Part shown: positions 54,221 to 61,207 of the stretch, piece after piece
How positions within the stretch are numbered: position 1 is the first letter of the stretch
Layout: every line of letters starts with the position of its first letter
Assembly (NCBI GenBank): GCA_019636335.1
Contig: JAHBXR010000029.1
Location: 1-64,000, forward strand
Source of the DNA: Pirellulales bacterium
GTDB lineage: Bacteria; Planctomycetota; Planctomycetia; Pirellulales; JAEUIK01
Reading direction: 5' to 3'
DNA: 64,000 nucleotides
The notes under the pieces: model-generated
The model's database searches: none
Told to the model about the DNA's origin: nothing
Seen by the model: only the letters and a program-made list of their open reading frames with translations
Position numbers and translations under genes: made by a program

Positions 54221-56521
54221 ATGTCCCCGCTCCTCGACGCCCCGCTGCGCACCTGGAATTGGGAACCGTGGCTCTTTTTCTCGCTGGGTACGACGGCGCT
54301 CCTTTACCTTCGCGGCTGGCGGTTGCTGCGGCGGACGAATCCCGGCGAGTTCACTGGGCTGCGGCTGACTTGTTTTTGCAGCGGTCTCGCGGCGATTCTG
54401 TTGGCGCTGGTCTCGCCCCTCGACGCGCTGGGCGAGTGGCGTCTGTCGCTGCACATGCTGCAGCATCTCTTGCTGATGATGGTGGCGCCGCCGCTGATCT
54501 GGCTGGGTGCGCCGGCGCTCCCGCTGTTGCGCGGGCTGCCGGGGTACATGCAGCGAGAGTGGATCGGCCCGTTTCTGCGACCCGGTCCCGTGCAAACCGT
54601 GCTGCACCTGTTCGCGCATCCGGTGATCTGCTGGGGCGTGCCGGTGTTGACCATCTGGTTGTGGCACGTGCCGGCGCTCTACGAAAAAGCGCTGGCGCAA
54701 GCGGCCTGGCACGAGGCGGAGCACGCCTCGTTTCTGATGGCCGGCCTGCTCTTCTGGTGGCCGGTCGTGCAGCCCTACCCCAGCGTGGCCCGCTGGTCGC
54801 GCTGGGCGATGATCCCCTACCTGCTGCTGGCCGACGTACAGAATACGATCTTCTCGGCAATCTTCTGCTTTTCGCCCACCGTGATCTACGCGCACTACGC
54901 GCAGTTGCCGCACGACGCAGGCAGCAATCCTTTGACCGATCAGGCGATCGCCGGCGCGATCATGTGGATTCCCGGCTCCGTGCTGTTTCTACTTCCGGTC
55001 GCCTGGCTGTTGATGTCGTTGCTGCGCGGCGCTTCGCACGCTCGCGCCACCGTTCTGACAGTGGGCGCCACAGTGAGCGATCTTAACAGCTCGCCAAAAA
55101 AAACCTGGCGCCGTGCCCCCCTCGACTTGCTGCGGCCCAGGTTCCTCAACCGGGTAGCAAGATGGCGGCACACGAGAACCCTCGTGCAAGTGGCGATGTT
55201 GCTGCTGGCCGCGGCCGTGGTCTTCGACGGTTTCACCGGTCCGTCCCTGGCGCCGACGAACCTGGCGGGCGTGCTGCCATGGACGCACTGGCGCGGCTTC
55301 ACCGTGCTCGCGTTGCTCGCGGTGGGAAATCTCTTCTGCTTTGCCTGTCCTTTCACGCTGCCGCGACAACTGCTCGGCCGGTGGCTGCCCGCGGGACGTA
55401 ACTTGCCGCGTCCCTTGCGATCGAAATGGATCGCCGTCGCGCTGGTGATAATCTACCTCGGCTGCTACGAGGTCTTTGGACTTTGGTCGAGTCCCTTCTG
55501 GACCGCCTGGCTGGTGGTTGGTTACTTCGGGGCGGCGCTCACGGTCGAGACCGCGTTTCGTCGCGGCTCGTTCTGCAAATACGTCTGCCCGATCGGGCAG
55601 TTTCATTTTGTGCAGTCGCTCGTTTCGCCCTTCGAACTGCGTCCGCGCGAGATGGCCACCTGCCAATCCTGTGCATCGCACGCCTGTCTGCAAGGCACTT
55701 CGCAGCAGTCGGGCTGCCAGATGAATCTCTTCCTGCCGCAGAAGCAGGGCAATCTCGATTGCACGCTTTGTCTCGATTGCGTGCGCGCGTGCCCGGCGAA
55801 CAATATCGGCTTGCTGCCGATCTTGCCCGCCAGCGATCTCACGCGCGACGAGCCGCGCTCGGGCGTCGGTCGCTGGAGTCTCCGGCCCGATATCGCCGCG
55901 CTGGTGGTCGTGCTGGCATTCGGGGCGTTCGCCAATGCCGCTGGAATGGTAGGTCCCGTGCTCGAGTGGCAAGATCGCGTCGCGGCTCGGCTCGGCATTC
56001 CCGCGGCGATCTTCGTGGCGATCGTGTTCGCCATCGAAGTGATCTTCTTGCCGCTGCTGCTCTTTGCCGGCGTGACCACTCTGACGCGTTTCGGCGGCGC
56101 CGCATATCGCTCCGCGCGCGAAGTGTTCTGCCGCGATGCGATGTGCCTCGTGCCGATCGGCGTGGCGATGTGGATCGTCCATTTCGGCTTTCACCTGGCC
56201 ACGAGCGTGGGAACGGTGATTCCGGTGACGCAGCGATTTCTCACGGATCTGCATCTCGCTACCTTTGCTGCGCCCGACTGGCAATGTGGCTGCTGCGCGG
56301 CGCCGCCCGGTTGGCTCTTGAAGTCCGAGATGCTCGTCCTCGGCCTGGGACTGCTCTTGTCGCTGCACACGCTCTATCGACTGGGCAACCGAACGACGCT
56401 TCGGCAACGAATCGCGACCATGTTGCCGTGGGGCACGCTCGTTGTGGCATTTTACCTGCTCGGCCTGTGGATCATCTTTCAACCAATGCAGATGCGTGGC
56501 ACGATGCTGGCCACGGGGTAA
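54221..56521 (+). CDS. CtaG-like copper chaperone fused to a 4Fe-4S membrane protein
   Basis: A 766-residue polytopic protein made of two families. Residues about 1-275 are CtaG_caa3-like: SLHMLQHLLLMMVAPPLIWL, LTIWLWHVPALYEKALAQAA, WHEAEHASFLMAGLLFWWPV, ADVQNTIFSAIFCFSPTVIY, with the typical His residues. Residues about 310-766 resemble NapH/RdxA/NosR-type membrane ferredoxins: FCFACPFTLPRQ, FCKYVCPIGQFHF, CQSCASHAC and the cluster motif CTLCLDCVRACPANN, then further helices. The CtaG part suits CuA/CuB assembly; the ferredoxin part may provide reducing power for copper insertion (inference). It starts 5 bases after the cytochrome b gene. Confidence 0.88.
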   Translation: MSPLLDAPLRTWNWEPWLFFSLGTTALLYLRGWRLLRRTNPGEFTGLRLTCFCSGLAAILLALVSPLDALGEWRLSLHMLQHLLLMMVAPPLIWLGAPALPLLRGLPGYMQREWIGPFLRPGPVQTVLHLFAHPVICWGVPVLTIWLWHVPALYEKALAQAAWHEAEHASFLMAGLLFWWPVVQPYPSVARWSRWAMIPYLLLADVQNTIFSAIFCFSPTVIYAHYAQLPHDAGSNPLTDQAIAGAIMWIPGSVLFLLPVAWLLMSLLRGASHARATVLTVGATVSDLNSSPKKTWRRAPLDLLRPRFLNRVARWRHTRTLVQVAMLLLAAAVVFDGFTGPSLAPTNLAGVLPWTHWRGFTVLALLAVGNLFCFACPFTLPRQLLGRWLPAGRNLPRPLRSKWIAVALVIIYLGCYEVFGLWSSPFWTAWLVVGYFGAALTVETAFRRGSFCKYVCPIGQFHFVQSLVSPFELRPREMATCQSCASHACLQGTSQQSGCQMNLFLPQKQGNLDCTLCLDCVRACPANNIGLLPILPASDLTRDEPRSGVGRWSLRPDIAALVVVLAFGAFANAAGMVGPVLEWQDRVAARLGIPAAIFVAIVFAIEVIFLPLLLFAGVTTLTRFGGAAYRSAREVFCRDAMCLVPIGVAMWIVHFGFHLATSVGTVIPVTQRFLTDLHLATFAAPDWQCGCCAAPPGWLLKSEMLVLGLGLLLSLHTLYRLGNRTTLRQRIATMLPWGTLVVAFYLLGLWIIFQPMQMRGTMLATG

Positions 56522-56525
56522 CGAA

Positions 56526-57152
56526 ATGATGAGTCCTCTCCCGATCAGACGCAAAACGCGAGTGTCATGCAGCCACGAAGTGGCGAAAGTGAATGGCCCG
56601 TCAAGAATAAATCGGACAACCTTTATCTTTACCGTCCTCGTCGTGCTGCTCTCGACGAACGTGGCTCGGGCCGATCTCGGCCAGGTACGACTATCGCAAA
56701 CGGCCGGCAGCTACCACGTCACCGTGCTGACGCCGGCGCCACTCTACCAGGGTACGGCGGTGATCAGCGTCTTCGTCCAGGACGCCACGACGCTGACACC
56801 GATCGACGACGCGACGGTCGAAGTCTCGGCCCGGCGGCAGACCGATGAATCCAACTCCGGTCCCACCACGATCGTAAGCGCCACTCGCGATCAAGACATC
56901 GCCGGACCACACCATGTGGCGCGCCCCTTCCTCATCGAACCCGGCGAGTGGCAAATCGACGTCGAGATCACCGGCGCTACGGAGCGGCAGACTGTCTCCT
57001 TTGTCTGCAACGTGGCCTCCACGCCCCCCCGGTGGCAAACGCTCTGGCCCTGGATTTCCTGGCCACCGGTGGTCATCCTGCTGTTTGCTTTACGCGAGTA
57101 CACGCGCTCGCGCGGAAGATCACCTCGGCAAACCACGCACTCTTCTCCGTGA
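56526..57152 (+). CDS. Secreted YtkA-like domain protein with C-terminal anchor
   Basis: A 208-residue protein. A signal helix (about 31-49: TTFIFTVLVVLLSTNVARA) is followed by a YtkA-like beta domain (GSYHVTVLTPAPLYQGTAVI, TLTPIDDATVEVSARRQTDE, PGEWQIDVEITGATERQTVS) and a C-terminal membrane helix (LWPWISWPPVVILLFALREY). YtkA/FixH-type domains occur near oxidase genes and are linked to copper handling. The ATG at 56526 overlaps nothing and follows the CtaG fusion by 4 bases. The ATG at 56529 is an alternative. Confidence 0.78.
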   Translation: MMSPLPIRRKTRVSCSHEVAKVNGPSRINRTTFIFTVLVVLLSTNVARADLGQVRLSQTAGSYHVTVLTPAPLYQGTAVISVFVQDATTLTPIDDATVEVSARRQTDESNSGPTTIVSATRDQDIAGPHHVARPFLIEPGEWQIDVEITGATERQTVSFVCNVASTPPRWQTLWPWISWPPVVILLFALREYTRSRGRSPRQTTHSSP

Positions 57153-57167
57153 GGATGGCCAACCACG

Positions 57168-57413
57168 ATGAACCTGAAAACCGCGACGATGATCGCCATG
57201 CTCGGCATTGGCCTGGCGCTGGGCCTGCGCTTCGTGCTGCTGCTGACGACGCTCGTGCAATTTGCCAGCCCCAGCAGAGGCATGACGGATCTCCCCTTTT
57301 CGATCCTCGCACAGACCGTATTGCACTTCGTCACGGATCTGCTGGCCTACGTCGGACTGCTGGTCTTTCTCTTCGCGCTCTGGACCAAGCAGCGGCCTGG
57401 CGAGGACGCCTGA
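57168..57413 (+). CDS. Small two-helix membrane protein ending the oxidase operon
   Basis: An 81-residue protein with helices at about 5-33 (TATMIAMLGIGLALGLRFVL) and 47-72 (AQTVLHFVTDLLAYVGLLVF). No family was recognised. It starts 15 bases after the YtkA-like gene and is the last gene of the run, so it may be an assembly factor or small subunit. Confidence 0.7.
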   Translation: MNLKTATMIAMLGIGLALGLRFVLLLTTLVQFASPSRGMTDLPFSILAQTVLHFVTDLLAYVGLLVFLFALWTKQRPGEDA

Positions 57414-57547
57414 GGAAGAAAAACGCCGACACTCTCGTGCCTTGTCAGAGTCAAAAGTTCGGGTTGCCCTTGCTAAATTGGCCCTCGCATCGTGAGCGCG
57501 TGAAACCTGGGAACCCAAAAAACAGGGTTCGACGCTGGACGAGGGGG

Positions 57548-57786
57548 GGGTAGCACCGACGAGTTTCCGCAGCAGGCGTGAAACTTTTCTCGCGGAAGTC
57601 GGAAGCTCGTCGGTGTCGCGCAGCGACAAGAGGTTCGTTTCAACCAGGCCGACATTGTGGCGAGGCGGCGCTGCTGAAATGTGCAGGCCCCGATCGACCC
57701 TCTGGTTGCTGCGCAACACCGACGAAGGTGCGACTCGAGTGTGTTGTCATGCGCGACGTCGCGCCGCACCATCGTCGGTGCTACCC
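57548..57786. repeat. MITE-like element with nested inverted repeats
   Basis: Outer arms gggtagcaccgacga (57548-57562) and tcgtcggtgctaccc (57772-57786) are perfect 15-base inverted copies. A second pair lies inside: tcgtcggtgtcgcgcagc (57607-57624) and its complement at 57708-57725 with one mismatch. The core caccgacga thus occurs four times, alternating in orientation. No ORF encodes a transposase. Length of 239 bases fits a non-autonomous element. Confidence 0.65.
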
Positions 57787-57829
57787 GGATCGCATCCTGT
57801 GATCCTAGCAGGCCGGGGAATACTTCCCC
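57787..57829 (-). repeat. Two-hairpin palindromic repeat, copy B
   Basis: On the minus strand: ggggaa-gta-ttcccc followed by ggcctgctag and then ggatcacaggatgcgatcc. On the plus strand the second unit is 57787-57805 and the first 57805-57829. Same modules as 45939-45991, in opposite orientation. It abuts the right end of the inverted-repeat element. Confidence 0.65.
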
Positions 57830-57847
57830 TTTGTACCGTGATTGCTA

Positions 57848-57883
57848 CGAAAAAGAGGCACAAGCCAGTCGCTTGTGCCTCTT
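57848..57883 (-). terminator. Rho-independent terminator of the redoxin/monooxygenase gene
   Basis: A 13-base perfect stem (aagaggcacaagc, 57853-57865, with gcttgtgcctctt, 57871-57883) and a 5-base loop. Read on the minus strand it is followed by a T-run (cttttt, complement of 57848-57854), about 33 bases after the gene's stop at 57916. Confidence 0.88.
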
Positions 57884-57915
57884 AGAAGTGTCTTCTCGAA
57901 AAGCAATCGCTTGGC

Positions 57916-59787
57916 TCAGTCGTTGCTGGCCGAGTCGTTCTCGTTCGGCTGCCGCGCGACCTTTTCATCGCGCTGCTTATTGCCGGGCAGGTCCGACGAC
58001 TTGTTGAGTTCCACGGCATCGAAGAAGCCGATCATCATCTCGTCATACGTCTGCTCGCCGAAGGTCACTTCACGCGAGGGATCCGGGTTCGCCAGGTTTT
58101 CTTCCGAGTTGTCGAACACCGCCTTCGCATAGAGCCGCGTCCCCTTGGGCATGAACTTCGGCTCGTCGAAGACGTAGGTGTTCTGCCAGTTGAAGTCGTA
58201 GCGCGGCACGTCGAGCAGCACTTCTTCCTTGCCGTCGGGGTAGATAGCCGTGTAGCGGAACGCTTTGCCCCGCAGGTGCATGTGCGGATAGAGCGAGACG
58301 AGCAACGAATCGTGGCGGAACTTCTTGTAGGCGTCTACCGCGTAGTCCGACTCGAAGGCCGGAATCGCAAAGAACGGATTCGCCGCGCTCTTCGTCTCGA
58401 GACGGTGCTGCACCTCGCTGGCCTTCACGAACTTGAGCCCCACCGAGCTCAGATCGTCCGTCGCGCGACCATTGGGCGTGTAGTGCATCTGGAAGACGAG
58501 CTTCGAACCCTTGGGAATGAACTTGGCCATGCCATCGGGGGCGATCATCGGCTTGGCGCCCGGCGCGGTCGCCACCAGAAAGCCCGACAAGGCGCCAAAG
58601 CCCTGGCTGCGATCGTTCGGCGACTTCACGAAGACGATGATGTGATGCACGACCTCGCGATTGCCAGGCCGGGCTTCGGCCGCCTGCACCCACATGTCCT
58701 CGGTGAAACCGGGATCGACCGTGAAATACTTGTAATCGACATACCCGGTGGCCGGCACGTGGAAGGGCTTCTCCCCCATCGCCAGCACCAGATCGGGCTG
58801 CGGCATCTGCCAACCCGTGGCGAACTCGCGCGGAGCGGGCAGGTCCGATTGTTCACCTTCGGGACAGCCCGCGTCGACCCAGGCATAGATCTGCCCCTTC
58901 TCTTCATCGGTCAGGCTCACGTCGTTCGAGAAATGGCCGTACTGCTTGTCGGCGTGCCACGGCGGCATGCGCTGTTCGCGCACGACTTCCTTAATCATGT
59001 CCCCCCAGCCGAGCACCTCGTCGTAGGTCGTCATGGCGAAGGGAGCGATCTCGCCCGGCCGATGGCACTCGACACAGTGGTTCTGGAAGATGCGGGCGAT
59101 CTGATTCGTGTAGGTGACTTCGCCCGAGGTATCGGTCTCGCGCACGCGGCCGATCAGGCAGCCTGGCGCCGACGTGACCGCCACGCTCACGTCCTTATCG
59201 GCGAGCACCTCTCGAATCGCCTCGGCCAGATCGCGCCGTCCAGGAGCCGCTTTCTGGTACGCCACACCCTGCATGAAGCCGTATTGATCGTCGATGCGGC
59301 CCCAGTACCGCACGACGCCATCCGCGTCGAGCAAGAAGACCTCGGGGGTGCGCACCGCACGGAGCTGATCGGCCACGACGTTGCCGACGTCCTTCAACAC
59401 GGGAAAGTTGAGCCCAGTCGTTCGGACCGACGCGGCGATCTCGGTGGCCGAATCCTGCCGGTTCGAGTTGATGCCAACGAAGTTCACCCCCTGGTTCTTG
59501 AACTCGTCGGCGAGCTCCGTCAGACGCGGGGCGTATTGCTTGACCAGCGGGCAATCGGCCCCCAGGAAGACGACGACCGTCCCCTGCTTGCCGGCCAAGG
59601 ACTTCAAAGAATGCGTCGCACCCAAGTGGTCTCGAAGCGTAAAGTCGTTGATCTCGAGCCCGATGCGACCATCGCCTTCGTTGGCAGGGGCAGCGGCCAC
59701 CGCCGACGTAGCCGAGCCAGTCACGATCCATCCTGCTCCACCCAACACGAGCGAAGCACAAACGGCGGAAACGCACAAACGTCGCAT
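57916..59787 (-). CDS. Redoxin - cytochrome c - PHM-like copper monooxygenase fusion
   Basis: A 623-residue exported protein with signal peptide (about 1-33). Residues about 42-195 are an AhpC/TSA-type thioredoxin fold (VVVFLGADCPLVKQYAPRLT) with one Cys (C79) and no CxxC. Residues 238-242, CVECH, mark a haem c site, with PHRPG-like context. Residues about 350-600 resemble the catalytic core of peptidylglycine/dopamine copper monooxygenases. The expected ligands are all seen: His381-His382 (EVVHHIIVF), His435 (FQMHYTP), His502 and His504 (PHMHLRG), Met584 or Met585 (YDEMMIGF). Substrate unknown. It is probably monocistronic, with a strong terminator. Confidence 0.85.
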   Translation of the reverse strand: MRRLCVSAVCASLVLGGAGWIVTGSATSAVAAAPANEGDGRIGLEINDFTLRDHLGATHSLKSLAGKQGTVVVFLGADCPLVKQYAPRLTELADEFKNQGVNFVGINSNRQDSATEIAASVRTTGLNFPVLKDVGNVVADQLRAVRTPEVFLLDADGVVRYWGRIDDQYGFMQGVAYQKAAPGRRDLAEAIREVLADKDVSVAVTSAPGCLIGRVRETDTSGEVTYTNQIARIFQNHCVECHRPGEIAPFAMTTYDEVLGWGDMIKEVVREQRMPPWHADKQYGHFSNDVSLTDEEKGQIYAWVDAGCPEGEQSDLPAPREFATGWQMPQPDLVLAMGEKPFHVPATGYVDYKYFTVDPGFTEDMWVQAAEARPGNREVVHHIIVFVKSPNDRSQGFGALSGFLVATAPGAKPMIAPDGMAKFIPKGSKLVFQMHYTPNGRATDDLSSVGLKFVKASEVQHRLETKSAANPFFAIPAFESDYAVDAYKKFRHDSLLVSLYPHMHLRGKAFRYTAIYPDGKEEVLLDVPRYDFNWQNTYVFDEPKFMPKGTRLYAKAVFDNSEENLANPDPSREVTFGEQTYDEMMIGFFDAVELNKSSDLPGNKQRDEKVARQPNENDSASND

Positions 59788-60127
59788 CGACAGACCTCTC
59801 TCTGTTCTTCCGTGTTCCCGGGCATACTCCAGCGCGGTCGAATGGTATTACCCCGTCCGGTGGCCGAAGGTTTCGAGGGCAAGTTGCCCGCGAGACGAAT
59901 CGTTCAGACCTAAACCGCTAACTAGCAAATGTTTATGGGCAGCCTGCGGCGGCGGCCGCGGATGCAAGTGCGATTGCCCAGTTTCGGCAGCCACTCTATA
60001 CTCGTATGTCTGACTTGCACACCCCGATTAAGCCGGTGGCTGGCCCCTCTTGCAGCCCGCGCGCCGTGGCGAACGTCTTGCCCCGGAACCTCCGTTCTCG
60101 AAAGCGGTTACGCTTCGCGCGCCCCTC
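59788..60127. other. Divergent gap between the fusion gene and the glucokinase gene
   Basis: No gene. Holds the promoter at 59974-60002 and, presumably on the other strand, the promoter of the fusion gene. No other feature is recognised. Confidence 0.45.
59974..60002 (+). promoter_or_regulatory. Sigma-70-type promoter for the glucokinase gene
   Basis: ttgccc (59974-59979) and tatact (59997-60002) at 17-base spacing, about 120 bases before the start codon. Together with 18405-18433 the best promoter match in the window. Confidence 0.5.
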
Positions 60128-61168
60128 ATGTCGAACGCTCGCCCCCTGCTTCCGATCACCGAGGCCCGTCCCCCTTATTACTTCGGCGTGGACCTGGGCG
60201 GAACAAACATCAAGATCGGATTAGTCGACGATTTGGGACGGACCGTGGCCTGGCGGTCGATTCCGACCGATAGCCCCCGCGGCCCCGACGACGGCGCTCG
60301 CCGTATGGCCGACACGATGCGCGAGCTTGCCGACGGTGTCGGACTGGCGATCGTGGACATCGCCCAGGTAGGGCTCGGTTCGCCGGGCACGATGGACGTG
60401 CCGGCCGGCATGCTGCTCGAGCCCCACAATCTGCCGGGTTGGTTCAACTTTCCGATCCGCGACCGGCTGAGCCATCACTGCGGGCGGCCCGTCACCTTTG
60501 TGAACGATGCCAACGCCGCCGCGTATGGAGAGTATTGGGTCGGGAGCGGGCGCGAATTGTCGAGCATGGTACTCTTCACGCTGGGCACCGGCGTCGGCTG
60601 CGGCGTGATCATCGGCGACCTGCTGATCGAAGGCGAGAACAGCCACGGCGCCGAGTGCGGGCATATCATTATCGACTATCGCGACGACGCGCGCATGTGC
60701 GGTTGCGGTCAGCGCGGACATCTCGAGGCCTACGCCAGCGCCACGGGGGTGATTCGTCGCACGGAAGAAGCGTTGCTCGCCGGGCGGGCCACCAGCCTGC
60801 AGCAGCGCATCGACGCGGGCGAAGCCGTCACGCCGAAGTTGCTGGCCGAGGAGGCCGAAGCCGGCGATGACCTCTCGCTCGAGTTGATTCTCGAAACGGC
60901 ACGCTACGTCGGCATTGGCGCCGTCACGCTCATGCACACGATTGATCCCTCGGGCGTCGTGCTGGGGGGGGCCATGACCTTTGGCGGACATGCCGCGCCC
61001 CTGGGGCGACGCTTCCTCGAACACGTGCGGCAGGAGGTGCGCCGCAGGGCGTTCCCCGTGCTGGCCGAACGTGTCACGATCGACTATGCCAGCCTCGGCG
61101 GCGATGCCGGTTACCTCGGCGCCGCCGGCGTGGCACGCCTCGCGCATCAGAAACAAAACCCCGCGTAG
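60128..61168 (+). CDS. ROK-family glucokinase
   Basis: A 346-residue sugar kinase. The ATP-binding loop is YYFGVDLGGTNIKIGLVDD; the ROK zinc/substrate motif appears as HGAECGHIIIDYRDDARMCG with CGCGQRGHLEAYAS (zinc cysteines and His). VNDANAAAYGEYWVGSG provides the catalytic Asp. GVGCGVIIGDLLIEGEN and GGAMTFGGHAAPLG complete the fold. The start ATG 60128 gives a short leader before the fold; the longer upstream frame is not needed. Glucose specificity is probable but not certain. It lies 39 bases before lepA. Confidence 0.9.
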   Translation: MSNARPLLPITEARPPYYFGVDLGGTNIKIGLVDDLGRTVAWRSIPTDSPRGPDDGARRMADTMRELADGVGLAIVDIAQVGLGSPGTMDVPAGMLLEPHNLPGWFNFPIRDRLSHHCGRPVTFVNDANAAAYGEYWVGSGRELSSMVLFTLGTGVGCGVIIGDLLIEGENSHGAECGHIIIDYRDDARMCGCGQRGHLEAYASATGVIRRTEEALLAGRATSLQQRIDAGEAVTPKLLAEEAEAGDDLSLELILETARYVGIGAVTLMHTIDPSGVVLGGAMTFGGHAAPLGRRFLEHVRQEVRRRAFPVLAERVTIDYASLGGDAGYLGAAGVARLAHQKQNPA

Positions 61169-61207
61169 GTCACGACCCCTGCGCTCGATCCTTCGGAATC
61201 CACTCCC

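Larger units (their letters stand above)
57414..57915. other. Repeat-rich gap of about 500 bases
   Basis: No gene. It contains the inverted-repeat element 57548-57786, copy B of the two-hairpin repeat directly abutting it, and the terminator of the next gene. Confidence 0.6.

Noticed and set aside
57548..57829. Possible insertion sequence
   Set aside because: No transposase-like frame and only short inverted repeats; kept as repeat elements instead.
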